From Polaromonas sp. (lineage in GTDB: Bacteria; Pseudomonadota; Gammaproteobacteria; Burkholderiales; Burkholderiaceae_C): a DNA stretch of 64,000 nt. How positions within the stretch are numbered: position 1 is the stretch's first letter; the number at the start of each line of letters is the position of its first letter. Below, in pieces: positions 29,543-37,692 of this stretch. The stretch covers positions 210,265-274,264 of the forward strand of contig JANYGP010000071.1 in assembly GCA_025362315.1 (NCBI GenBank), written 5' to 3'. The position numbers and the translations under genes are program-made. Below the pieces are notes generated by a model. It saw only the letters and a program-made list of their open reading frames with translations. It ran no database searches and was not told where the DNA came from.

Positions 29543-30573
29543 ACATTGCACTCTTCTTCATTTTTAAATTTGACTGCTTCTGGCATGCGATCAGTTGCCT
29601 GGCCGAGGCTGTCGAAAAAAACATTCACTGCATCAAGCTGGCTCTGTGCATCTACGAGCGCGTTCATCTGAGCGCGAAACGCTTCGCCGCCCGGCAGTGA
29701 CTTCACGTACCAGCCGATGTGTTTGCGCGCACTTCGCACACCTGTGTATTCGCCGTACAGCTCGTAATGGTCTTGAAGGTGATCTGTCAACAGACGTTTG
29801 ACATCCAGAACCAAAGGCGGGGCCAGCTGTGTACCAGTGACCAGAAAATGAGAAACCTCGCGAAAAATCCACGGCCTGCCTTGCGCCACGCGGCCCAGCA
29901 TGACAGCATCAGCACCTGTGTAGGCCAGCACATCACGCGCTTTTTGACCGCTGCTGATGTCGCCATTGGCCACCACGGGAATGGTCAGGGCAGATTTGAC
30001 TTCAGCAATCGTGTCGTATTCAGCCAAGCCTTTGTAGCCCTGCTCGCGGGTGCGGCCATGCACAGTGACCATCGCCACGCCTGCGCTTTGGGCGGCACGC
30101 GCAATCGATACTGCGTTTTTGTGATGTTCTGCCCAACCAGTGCGCATTTTTAAAGTGACTGGCACATTACGGGGAGCGCAGGCATTGACCACAGCCGCCA
30201 CAATTTCAAGTGCCAGTTTTTCGTCCTGCATCAGTGCTGAGCCCGCCCATTTGTTGCACACTTTTTTGGCAGGGCAACCCATGTTGATGTCGATGATCTG
30301 CGCGCCCCGGTCAATGTTGTAGGCCGCGGCGTCCGCCATCATCTGCGCGTCGGTGCCAGCAATTTGCACGGCGATCGGCTCGGGTTCACCGTCGTGGTTG
30401 GCGCGGCGCGATGTTTTCAGGGTGTCCCACAAGTCGCGCCTGGATGTCACCATTTCACTGACGGCATAACCTGCACCCAGCTTTTTGCACAGCATGCGAA
30501 ACGGCCGGTCTGTGACGCCTGCCATGGGCGCGGCAAACACGTTGTTTGCCAATGCATAGGAGCCGATAAACAT
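29539..30573 (-). CDS. dusB: tRNA-dihydrouridine synthase B
   Basis: FMN enzyme reducing uridines in the tRNA D-loop. The 344-residue protein has AAPMAGVTDRPFR, VQIAGTD, the catalytic Cys loop NMGCPAKKVCNKWAGSAL, MRTGW, VHGRTREQGYKG and VVANGDISS. It is translationally coupled to fis. A short palindrome (GCTTAA-aat-TTAAGC, 30617-30631) lies upstream, between it and the divergent yqaA-like gene. Confidence 0.96.
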   Translation of the reverse strand: MFIGSYALANNVFAAPMAGVTDRPFRMLCKKLGAGYAVSEMVTSRRDLWDTLKTSRRANHDGEPEPIAVQIAGTDAQMMADAAAYNIDRGAQIIDINMGCPAKKVCNKWAGSALMQDEKLALEIVAAVVNACAPRNVPVTLKMRTGWAEHHKNAVSIARAAQSAGVAMVTVHGRTREQGYKGLAEYDTIAEVKSALTIPVVANGDISSGQKARDVLAYTGADAVMLGRVAQGRPWIFREVSHFLVTGTQLAPPLVLDVKRLLTDHLQDHYELYGEYTGVRSARKHIGWYVKSLPGGEAFRAQMNALVDAQSQLDAVNVFFDSLGQATDRMPEAVKFKNEEECNV

Positions 30574-30682
30574 GGGACGCGATGGTTGAGGATGCTGAAA
30601 AAGAAGGCATAGTGTAGCTGCTTAAAATTTAAGCAAATGCCGGCCTAAGTAACAACACGCAAGACTGCGATACTCTTGCTGC

Positions 30683-31159
30683 ATGGAAGCGTGGGTACAA
30701 CAACTTTTAGACCTTTTGGCCTTGCCTCAGTATGGCCTGAGCACGGTTTTTATCATCTCGTTTATCTCGGCCACGCTGCTCCCGCTGGGCTCGGAGCCGG
30801 CGGTGTTTGGTCTGGTCAAACTCAACCCCCATTTATTTTGGCAAGCTATTTTGGTCGCCACAGCTGGCAATACGCTGGGCGGCGCGCTGGACTGGTGGCT
30901 GGGTTACGGCGCGCACAAGGTGGTCGATAGATATACACCTGACTCGTTTCATGGCCGTGCCTTGGTGTGGCTTGAAAAGTTAGGGCCGAAGGCTTGCCTG
31001 CTGGCCTGGTTGCCGCTGGTGGGCGACCCACTGTGCGCTGTGGCCGGTTGGCTCAAGTTGCCATTCTTGCCCTGCGTTTTTTACATGGCAGTTGGCAAAT
31101 TTTTGCGTTACTTTGTCATGACCGCCGGCCTGGTTTGGGCTTTTCCGGGCGGCTTTTAA
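30683..31159 (+). CDS. YqaA-type small membrane protein (DedA/VTT superfamily)
   Basis: Membrane protein of 158 residues with four hydrophobic stretches. The FISATLLPLGSEPAVFGL motif and the GNTLGGALDWWLGYGA segment, with its charged end, are typical of YqaA, a relative of DedA lipid and ion transporters. Its function is unsettled; family members are linked to membrane homeostasis. It converges on the next gene, and the two stop codons overlap around the palindrome TTTTAAAA at 31155-31162. Confidence 0.85.
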   Translation: MEAWVQQLLDLLALPQYGLSTVFIISFISATLLPLGSEPAVFGLVKLNPHLFWQAILVATAGNTLGGALDWWLGYGAHKVVDRYTPDSFHGRALVWLEKLGPKACLLAWLPLVGDPLCAVAGWLKLPFLPCVFYMAVGKFLRYFVMTAGLVWAFPGGF

Positions 31160-31857
31160 AACTGCTCTGCAGGCAACAGATAACGCCACTGCCCAACTGG
31201 CAAACCACTCATGGCTACCCGGCTAATTCTCAACCGTTTCATGCCGGTCACAGTCAAACCGACGCTTTCGCAAAAGTAGGCGATTTGCCCCGGTCGCTCA
31301 CCTTTGATTGCAAAGCGCAAGCGCGCCTCGCTTTGCCAACTGACTTTGGCAGGCCCCATTAATTTGCCGTTAAAGGTAAAACCATGATCCACGCGGTTCA
31401 AGCGCTCCAGACCGCCGGGTTTAATTGTGCCGCTGACCTCGACCACCACTTCATGCTCCAGTACATTGGCGTCTTCCACCAGCTTTCGGCGGGTACGCCA
31501 GTCATCGGTAAACACGACCAGGCCACTGGCGGGCAGCGCGAGGGGCGTGACCAGCTCGGCTGCCAGGTGTTTTTTAAGCAGCGTGATACCGCTACGGTCG
31601 CCGGGGTAACGGGTTGCCATCTTCAGGTCTGCTTCATAACCGCCTGGCTTGTGCAGTAGCAGCGTGACAGTTGTGGGCCCCAAGAGACTGGCATTTTTTG
31701 ACAGTTCAATTTTTTGGTTCAACACGCGAAATTGCGGCTCTTCCACCACCACGCCATCGACCGTGACCCAGCCGCCTTCGATGTACTGCTCAGCTTCGCG
31801 GCGTGAACAAGGCAGCATTTCAGCCAGGCGCTTGGCCAGGCGTACAGGTTCAGTCAT
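31156..31857 (-). CDS. S4-domain pseudouridine-synthase-like protein lacking the catalytic Asp
   Basis: Protein of 233 residues. An N-terminal S4 RNA-binding domain (LAKRLAEMLPCSRREAEQYI...GWVTVDG) is followed by an RsuA/RluF-like fold (LLLHKPGGYE, HEVVVEVSG, GMKRLRISRVAM). In true enzymes the central motif reads GRLDxxTEGLLLLTDD; here the aligned stretch is TPLALPASGLVVFTDD, so the catalytic Asp is replaced by Ala. The rest of the fold is intact. It is therefore more likely an RNA-binding protein than an active synthase, although it is usually annotated as a 23S or 16S pseudouridine synthase. ychF lies downstream on neither strand; the intergenic space toward ychF carries a family B repeat. 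Confidence 0.85.
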   Translation of the reverse strand: MTEPVRLAKRLAEMLPCSRREAEQYIEGGWVTVDGVVVEEPQFRVLNQKIELSKNASLLGPTTVTLLLHKPGGYEADLKMATRYPGDRSGITLLKKHLAAELVTPLALPASGLVVFTDDWRTRRKLVEDANVLEHEVVVEVSGTIKPGGLERLNRVDHGFTFNGKLMGPAKVSWQSEARLRFAIKGERPGQIAYFCESVGLTVTGMKRLRISRVAMSGLPVGQWRYLLPAEQF

Positions 31858-31869
31858 GCGGTCTTTTCA

Positions 31870-31968
31870 AGCGGCCGCCGTGGAACTGGCTTTGCCGGGC
31901 CACCAGCGGCGTCCCCTGCAAGGGGAGGACAGGCTACACGAAGTGAGACTGGGCAGGGGTGCACACAC
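31870..31968 (-). repeat. Divergent family B repeat between the S4 gene and ychF
   Basis: On the minus strand it contains cacttcgtgtagcctgtcc, then ccccttgcaggggacg, then gtggcccggc. These are the cacttcgtgt, ctgcc-cccgaggggg and gcccggc blocks of family B, in order, but with a changed central palindrome. Confidence 0.55.
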
Positions 31969-31982
31969 AGGGGTGCACACAT
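31955..31982 (+). repeat. Tandem 14-mer beside the ychF stop
   Basis: Two copies, aggggtgcacacac and aggggtgcacacat, directly adjacent and ending at the base before the ychF stop codon. A small slippage duplication. Confidence 0.85.
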
Positions 31983-33074
31983 CTAGCTAGAAAACAAAAA
32001 ATTCATCACATCACCATCCTTGACAACATATTCCTTGCCTTCACTGCGCATCTTGCCCGCGTCTTTTGCGCCCTGCTCACCTTTAAAAGCGATGTAGTCG
32101 TCAAACGCTATGGTCTGCGCCCGGATATAGCCTTTTTCAAAGTCGGTGTGAATCACGCCTGCGGCTTGCGGGCCAGTGTCGCCAATATGAATGGTCCAGG
32201 CGCGGACTTCCTTGACGCCTGCTGTAAAGTAAGTTTGCAGCCCCAGCAGCTTGAAGGCCGCCACGATCAGGCGGTTCAGGCCAGGCTCGCTCTGGCCAAT
32301 TTCAGCTAAAAACATTTTTTTGTCAACGTCCTCCATGTCAGCCATCTCGGCTTCCATCTTGGCGCAAATGGCCACCACAGGCGCGTTTTGCGCTTTGGCG
32401 TAAGCCATCAAACGGTCCAGAAAAGGGTTGTTTTCAAAGCCGTCTTCAGCCACGTTGGCCACAAACATGGCCGGCTTGGCGGTGATCAAAAAGAATTGCG
32501 CCAGCAGCGGCAGCTCTTCCTTGCTGAAGTCAATGGTGCGCACCGGCCTGGCTTCATTGAGTGCCACCTGGCATTTGTCCAAAATTGCCACCAGCTTGGC
32601 AGACTCCTTGTCACCCGAACGGGCCAGCTTGGTCACGCGGTGCAGCGCCTTTTCAACCGCGGCCAGGTCAGCCAGGCAGAGCTCGGTTTGAATGACTTCA
32701 ATGTCTGATATCGGGTCTACCTTGCCAGCCACGTGAATCACGTTGTCGTCTTCAAAGCAGCGCACCACATTGACAGTGGCGTCGGTCTCGCGGATATGTG
32801 CCAAAAACTTGTTGCCCAGGCCTTCACCGGTGCTGGCACCGGCCACCAGCCCGGCAATGTCTACAAACTCGACAATTGCTTTTTGTATTTTTTGCGGGTT
32901 GACGATGGCCGCCAGCTGGTCGAGCCGCGAATCTGGCAGTTCGACGATACCGACGTTCGGCTCAATGGTGCAAAACGGGTAGTTTTCCGCCGCAATACCT
33001 GCTTTGGTCAACGCATTGAACAGGGTGGATTTTCCGACGTTAGGCAAGCCGACGATGCCGCATTTCAAACTCAT
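31983..33074 (-). CDS. ychF: YchF (OLA1-like) translation-associated ATPase
   Basis: P-loop ATPase of 363 residues in the Obg family. It has [14 protein letters not shown] (Walker A), [19 protein letters not shown] (switch region), the altered NVAED in place of the guanine-specific NKxD motif, explaining ATP use, and a C-terminal TGS domain ([21 protein letters not shown]...[11 protein letters not shown]). It binds ribosomes and is implicated in stress control and translation start selection. The length is normal for the family. Confidence 0.97.
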   Translation of the reverse strand: MSLKCGIVGLPNVGKSTLFNALTKAGIAAENYPFCTIEPNVGIVELPDSRLDQLAAIVNPQKIQKAIVEFVDIAGLVAGASTGEGLGNKFLAHIRETDATVNVVRCFEDDNVIHVAGKVDPISDIEVIQTELCLADLAAVEKALHRVTKLARSGDKESAKLVAILDKCQVALNEARPVRTIDFSKEELPLLAQFFLITAKPAMFVANVAEDGFENNPFLDRLMAYAKAQNAPVVAICAKMEAEMADMEDVDKKMFLAEIGQSEPGLNRLIVAAFKLLGLQTYFTAGVKEVRAWTIHIGDTGPQAAGVIHTDFEKGYIRAQTIAFDDYIAFKGEQGAKDAGKMRSEGKEYVVKDGDVMNFLFSS

Positions 33075-33132
33075 GACGAACCTTCAAAAACTGGTGGCAA
33101 AGTGTATTCGATGACGGGTAATTGCCCGTCCG

Positions 33133-34026
33133 TCAGTCAAACTGAAAGCTGGCACCCACAGTCTGGCCCACCCTCAACTGCTGGTCAACGCCTGCCAGCA
33201 CAATGGCATTCATACCGAATGACACCGCACCGTTCAGTCGTGCGTCGGCCCGGTAGCTTTGCAGCATGTCGCCCACCTCAAAGCTGATGCTGGCCGTCAA
33301 GGGATCCACATTGGGGATGGGGCAGCGCGGACAGGGTTTGACCAGCTTGAGCTGCGCCTGGCCCTGCGCGGTTGAGATGTAAAGCATGTCCAGCCGGTCT
33401 TCGTCGTGCGGCAACATGGCATCGCCTTCAGGGCCTGAAGCCAAAACAATATTCGGCCGAAAGCGCGACATGCTGATTTCGGCGTGGCCAGCTGCCAGCA
33501 GTTTGGCATTGAATTGCGCCAGCGACGCCTGGCTGATCACCAGCACAGGAAACCCGTCATTGAACTGGTTCAGCGCTTCAATATCACCGGTCCATTTGCT
33601 GCTGGACAGGCGTTTGTGGTCGGGGTCAAATCGGACCAGTCGGGCAGCAGCGCCCAAAAAGTCAGTAAACCACTGGGCTGCAACCTTGCCCATGTCAAAC
33701 GCCGAGACGTCCTCGTCCCAAATCCTGACGCGCACCGGCGCCTCCACTTCCCCCAGCTTGACGTGCAGGGCCAGCATGCCGTGGGCGCGCAACACCATTT
33801 CATCCAGTTTGAACTGGGGCTGCACCAGCGCCAGGCGCGCAAACTCGCGCTGCGTCAAAAATTCACCTTTGGCATCCACCACCATCCAGGCCCGGTCAAA
33901 TTCAAGCCCTGTCTCTGTCAGAACCACGTCTTGCAAACTCACGCCTGCACACGATTTGACGGGATAGACATACAGACCGGAAACCACGGCTGACAGGTCA
34001 AAAGGGGCTGCGTTCATATCGCTCAT
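33133..34026 (-). CDS. MOSC-domain protein (molybdenum cofactor sulfurase C-terminal family)
   Basis: Protein of 297 residues with an N-terminal MOSC beta-barrel (VVSGLYVYPVKSCAGVSLQ, then GLEFDRAWMVVD, LTQREFARLALVQP) and a C-terminal MOSC domain that includes MSRFRPNIVL and the conserved Cys in KPCPRCPIPNVDP. Relatives such as YcbX and mARC reduce N-hydroxylated compounds with a molybdenum cofactor. Here no separate ferredoxin domain is attached. The start is MSDMNAAPF at 34026; a longer frame to 34086 has no ribosome site. It faces the UbiH-like gene across 78 bases. Confidence 0.87.
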   Translation of the reverse strand: MSDMNAAPFDLSAVVSGLYVYPVKSCAGVSLQDVVLTETGLEFDRAWMVVDAKGEFLTQREFARLALVQPQFKLDEMVLRAHGMLALHVKLGEVEAPVRVRIWDEDVSAFDMGKVAAQWFTDFLGAAARLVRFDPDHKRLSSSKWTGDIEALNQFNDGFPVLVISQASLAQFNAKLLAAGHAEISMSRFRPNIVLASGPEGDAMLPHDEDRLDMLYISTAQGQAQLKLVKPCPRCPIPNVDPLTASISFEVGDMLQSYRADARLNGAVSFGMNAIVLAGVDQQLRVGQTVGASFQFD

Positions 34027-34104
34027 GCTGCGGGTCCAGGTGGTGTGCGTAAGGCTGAAAGATGGGCAGGAGTCCTGATTTTGCACTGCCTCTTAAAATA
34101 AGGA

Positions 34105-35217
34105 ATGTCCAAGTTTTACGATGTGTGCATTCAAGGTGATGGCGCGGTAGGCCGTGTCCTGGCCCTGCTGCTGGCCAAAGAACGGCTGAAGGTGGCGCTG
34201 GTTGCGCCAGCCGCTGCACCTGGCACAGCAGACATCCGGGCCTATGCGCTCAACAGCGCCTCCAGGCATCTGCTGGACTCGCTGCGGGTCTGGCCTGACC
34301 CATTGTTTGCCACGCCCCTGTCGGCCATGCAGGTGTGGGGCGACGATGGCGGCCAGCTTGAGTTCAATGCACAGGCCGCAGGCCAGGACGCCCTGGCCTG
34401 GATAGTGGATGTGGCGCAATTTCAAGTGCAGCTGCTGCAGGCTTGCAGTTACCAAAGCCTGATTGAAACCGTGCACCAGCCCTGCCCGGCACCATTGACA
34501 ATCGTGTGTGAAGGCCAAAAAAGCAGTGCCAGACAAAAGCTGGGCGTGCAGTGGTCAACCAAACCCTATGCGCAAAAAGCGATTGCAGCGCGTTTGACAT
34601 CCAGCTTGCCCCACGGCGGCCATGCCCGTCAGTGGTTTGCAGGCGGTGAGGTGCTCGCCTTGCTGCCGATGGGCGGCAGCTCCTCAAACTCGCTGGCACT
34701 GGTGTGGTCGGTGCATGATGAGCATGCAACCATGCTGGCCAGTATGGCACCCGATGAGTTTTGCAAGGCCGTGCTTGACGCAACGCAGGCCCGTGCTGGC
34801 GCGCTGCAGCTGACAAGCGGTCAGGCCTGCTGGCCTCTGGTCCTGGGCAGCGCCGAGCGGTGGACTGGCCCCGGCTGGGCACTGGCCGGCGACGCCGCAC
34901 ACAGCGTCCATCCACTGGCAGGCCAAGGCCTGAATCTGGGCCTGGCTGATGCTGCTTGCCTGGCCAGCGTGCTGGCAGGCCGTGAGTACTGGCGCGGCTT
35001 GGGCGACGAAAAATTGTTGCGCCGTTACGAGCGTGCCCGCAAAGCTGACGTTGCAGCGGTTAGCGCCATCACCGATGGTTTGCAAAACCTGTTTGCACAA
35101 TCCGCAGCCCCTGTGCAGGCTGCGCGCAATTGGGGTATGAATGGCCTGGACGGCCTTGCAGTCAGCCAACCGCTTAAAAACTGGCTGGTCAGTCGCGCAG
35201 CGGGCGTGGCGCTATAA
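34105..35217 (+). CDS. UbiH/UbiF-type FAD-dependent hydroxylase
   Basis: Flavoprotein monooxygenase of 370 residues. It has the dinucleotide-binding motif DVCIQGDGAVGRVLALLL at the N-terminus and the second FAD motif GDAAHSVHPLAGQGLNLGLAD, which is the ubiquinone-hydroxylase signature. It probably hydroxylates the ring of a ubiquinone precursor, but which position cannot be read from the sequence. It heads a co-directional run (dsbC, photolyase-like, DUF3429, M61, enoyl-CoA hydratase). The Shine-Dalgarno AAGGA is nearly touching the ATG, an odd spacing. Confidence 0.85.
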   Translation: MSKFYDVCIQGDGAVGRVLALLLAKERLKVALVAPAAAPGTADIRAYALNSASRHLLDSLRVWPDPLFATPLSAMQVWGDDGGQLEFNAQAAGQDALAWIVDVAQFQVQLLQACSYQSLIETVHQPCPAPLTIVCEGQKSSARQKLGVQWSTKPYAQKAIAARLTSSLPHGGHARQWFAGGEVLALLPMGGSSSNSLALVWSVHDEHATMLASMAPDEFCKAVLDATQARAGALQLTSGQACWPLVLGSAERWTGPGWALAGDAAHSVHPLAGQGLNLGLADAACLASVLAGREYWRGLGDEKLLRRYERARKADVAAVSAITDGLQNLFAQSAAPVQAARNWGMNGLDGLAVSQPLKNWLVSRAAGVAL

Positions 35218-35262
35218 AATTTTATGTGCTTGTTTGTTAATCTTGTTTGAAAAGACACCTTT

Positions 35263-35976
35263 ATGAAATTTTCCAAATTGATTTTTGCTGTGAGTTTGGT
35301 GGCTGCCAGCTTGGGCACAGCTGTTGCCCAGGAAGCGGCCATCCGCAAAAACCTTGCCGAAAGATTGCCGAATTTGCCGAAAATTGACGAGGTTAGCAAA
35401 ACGCCGATGAACGGTCTGTTTGAAGTTCGCGTCAATGACAGCGATATTTTTTACACCGATGCGGAAGGCAACTTTCTGTTCCAGGGCAATTTGATTGACA
35501 CCCGGTCCAAGCGCAACCTGACGGAAGAGCGCACTGAAAAACTCAATGCCCTGGCATTTGACGCATTACCGCTGAAAGATGCCTTCACCATCGTGCGTGG
35601 CAATGGCAAACGCAAAATGGCGGTTTTTGAAGACCCGAACTGCGGTTACTGCAAACGCTTTGAGCGTGATTTGCAGCAGGTCAACAATGTGACGGTACAC
35701 ATGTTTTTGTACCCGGTGCTGGGCGCTGATTCGGTTGACAAGGCCAAGAGCATCTGGTGCGCCAAAGACAAGGCCAAAGTCTGGCAAGACGTGATGGTGC
35801 GGGACATACCAGCGCCAAAAGCCGTGTGTGACACCGCCGCCATTGACCGCAACATCGACTTCGGCCGCAAACACAAAATCACCGGCACGCCCACCATCTT
35901 TTTTGCCGATGGCTCGCGCGTTCCGGGCGCCATCAACACCGCGCAGATTGAAAAGTTTCTGACTGAAGTCAAGTAA
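35263..35976 (+). CDS. dsbC: DsbC-type periplasmic disulfide isomerase
   Basis: Protein of 237 residues with a signal peptide (MKFSKLIFAVSLVAASLG, cleavage near AVAQ), an N-terminal dimerisation domain (NGLFEVRVNDSDIFYTDAEG) and a thioredoxin-fold domain with the active site PNCGYCKRF and the cis-Pro loop ITGTPTIFF. A second Cys pair (SIWCAKDK and AVCDTA) matches the structural disulfide of DsbC. It shuffles wrong disulfides and is kept reduced by DsbD. It lies 45 bases after the hydroxylase. Confidence 0.93.
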   Translation: MKFSKLIFAVSLVAASLGTAVAQEAAIRKNLAERLPNLPKIDEVSKTPMNGLFEVRVNDSDIFYTDAEGNFLFQGNLIDTRSKRNLTEERTEKLNALAFDALPLKDAFTIVRGNGKRKMAVFEDPNCGYCKRFERDLQQVNNVTVHMFLYPVLGADSVDKAKSIWCAKDKAKVWQDVMVRDIPAPKAVCDTAAIDRNIDFGRKHKITGTPTIFFADGSRVPGAINTAQIEKFLTEVK

Positions 35977-35984
35977 GCCATCTT

Positions 35985-37223
35985 TTGAACAATTTACTTC
36001 CGGCCCTTGGCGTTCCGCAGCAACTCCAGACATTTGAGCCCGCACACCAGGCCGCGCTCGATCGGCTGACAAGCATCAATCCGGCCAGCTATGCACGCAG
36101 CCGCAATGCGCTGGACGGTGCGGTCACCGGGCTGTCGCCCTACCTCACGCACGGGTTGCTGACCATGCAGGACGCAGCGCGCAATGTCGCCGGGCGCCAC
36201 GCGCTGGGGTTTGCTGACAAGCTGGTGTTTGAGTTCGGCTGGCGCGAGTTTTTTCAGCATGTCTGGGGGCACCAGAAAAACCCGGACGCCATTTTGCAGG
36301 ACATGCATGGGCAATTGCCGTGGCGCGGCCGCTATGCAGACACGATGCCGTCAGACATTCGGGAAGGCCGCACTGGCGTGCCAGTGATTGACAACGCCGT
36401 GCGCATTTTGTACAGCACAGGTTATTTGCACAACCACATGCGCATGTGGCTGGCCAGCTATGTGGTGCACCTGCGCAAGGTGCATTGGCGCGCGGGTGCT
36501 GACTGGCTCTATGGCCACCTGATCGATGGCGACCTGGCCAGCAACCACCTGAGCTGGCAATGGGTAGCAGGCACGTTTTCAAGCAAGCCGTACCTGTTCA
36601 ATGCAGAAAACGTGATGCGCTATGCACCAGCCGGGGCCCGGCGGGCCTGGGATTGCAGCGGCACCATTGTTGACCAGAGCTACGAGGCACTGGACGACTT
36701 TGCAAGAAACCGCCCAGCGGTTGGCACTGAACCAGGAACGCATGAAAAAGTGATTGAACCACCTCTTTTGAGCCATTTTTATGAGTCAAATGAGGCTCTA
36801 GCGCACACAAATCGGGCGCAAACAGCTATTGAAAATGTAGCAAACAGAAATCTGGAGCTGGTCCACCCGTGGAGCCTGTCGCAGCGCTCTGAAGGCAACA
36901 CACTGCGCATCGGTGTGATTCACCAGCCCGCTCACACGGCCTGGCTGTGGTCTGAAAAACGCTGGCGTTTTGTACTTAGCGCCATGGCGCAAGTCACTGA
37001 CGAGATCTGGACAGGCGATCTGGCGCAGCTTGACGTCAAGGGTGCGCCAAACGTCACTGCGCAGGCCACCTTGTTTCCGCAGTACCGAACTGCTTTGGCG
37101 CGCATGGCCAGGCTGACGCCTTCACCGCGTTTGCTGCCCAACCCGTCTATGGCATGCCGCTCGTTCAGCAAGTTTTACGAACGTGCCCAGCGCGATGCCG
37201 GGCAGTTTTCAGATTTGCTTTGA
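35985..37223 (+). CDS. Photolyase/cryptochrome-like FAD-binding protein with no N-terminal antenna domain
   Basis: Protein of 412 residues from a TTG at 35985, eight bases after dsbC; no better start is seen. Residues about 25-255 are the photolyase FAD-binding domain: ARSRNALDGAVTGLSPYLTHG, GWREFFQHVW, TGVPVIDNAVRILYSTGYLHN, the NHMRMWLASY region and DGDLASNHLSWQWVAG. The normal N-terminal alpha/beta antenna domain is absent. After a linker coded by a family A repeat (about residues 267-288), a C-terminal domain of about 120 residues (RIGVIHQPAHTAWLWSEKRW, then a mixed strand/helix pattern) vaguely recalls the missing antenna domain. DNA repair or light sensing is possible; function is not shown. 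Confidence 0.8.
   Translation: MNNLLPALGVPQQLQTFEPAHQAALDRLTSINPASYARSRNALDGAVTGLSPYLTHGLLTMQDAARNVAGRHALGFADKLVFEFGWREFFQHVWGHQKNPDAILQDMHGQLPWRGRYADTMPSDIREGRTGVPVIDNAVRILYSTGYLHNHMRMWLASYVVHLRKVHWRAGADWLYGHLIDGDLASNHLSWQWVAGTFSSKPYLFNAENVMRYAPAGARRAWDCSGTIVDQSYEALDDFARNRPAVGTEPGTHEKVIEPPLLSHFYESNEALAHTNRAQTAIENVANRNLELVHPWSLSQRSEGNTLRIGVIHQPAHTAWLWSEKRWRFVLSAMAQVTDEIWTGDLAQLDVKGAPNVTAQATLFPQYRTALARMARLTPSPRLLPNPSMACRSFSKFYERAQRDAGQFSDLL
36785..36848 (+). repeat. Family A dispersed repeat inside the photolyase-like gene
   Basis: Reads tcaaatgaggctctagcgca, then caaatcgggcgcaaacagct and attgaaaatgtagcaaac. Translated in frame as SNEALAHTNRAQTAIENVAN, between the FAD-binding domain and the C-terminal domain. 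One of the best-preserved copies. Confidence 0.85.
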
Positions 37224-37242
37224 GTTGCCAGCAACCCATAAA

Positions 37243-37668
37243 ATGTCATCCCACGCTCTGACAACCCGCCTTGGCTTCGCCGGCCTGCTGCCCTTTGTGC
37301 TGCTTGCCGCGCTGATGTGGCTGGTTGACGCGGAGCTGTTGCCTTTTGTGGCGATTGCCCTGATCAGCTATTCAGCAACCATCGTGTCTTTTTTGGGGGG
37401 CGTGCATTGGGGCATTGGTTTTATAAAAGGCGATGCAGCACCACGCTTTCATTTTGTCTGGGGTGTGATGCCTTCTCTTTTTGCGTGGCTGGCATTGATG
37501 ATGCCTGCCTACGCCGCGTTGCCTCTGTTGGGCTTGGTCGTGGTCGCCTGCTACGTGGTGGACAAAAAAACTTACCCGGGCGCGGGGCTGGCAGCTTGGC
37601 TGCCGCTGCGGTTTCGCCTGACCGCGGTGGCAACTGCCAGTTGCCTGCTGGGCGCAGCTGCGGTCTGA
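37243..37668 (+). CDS. DUF3429 membrane protein
   Basis: Protein of 141 residues with four predicted membrane helices (GLLPFVLLAALMWLV; LLPFVAIALISYSATIVSFLGG; WGVMPSLFAWLALMM; ALPLLGLVVVACYVV). The FLGGVHWG motif is the DUF3429 hallmark. No function is known. The start is the ATG at 37243; an upstream extension overlaps the photolyase-like gene. It probably shares a transcript with its neighbours. Confidence 0.85.
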   Translation: MSSHALTTRLGFAGLLPFVLLAALMWLVDAELLPFVAIALISYSATIVSFLGGVHWGIGFIKGDAAPRFHFVWGVMPSLFAWLALMMPAYAALPLLGLVVVACYVVDKKTYPGAGLAAWLPLRFRLTAVATASCLLGAAAV

Positions 37669-37692
37669 TTGATCAATCTCTAATGGCCTGAC

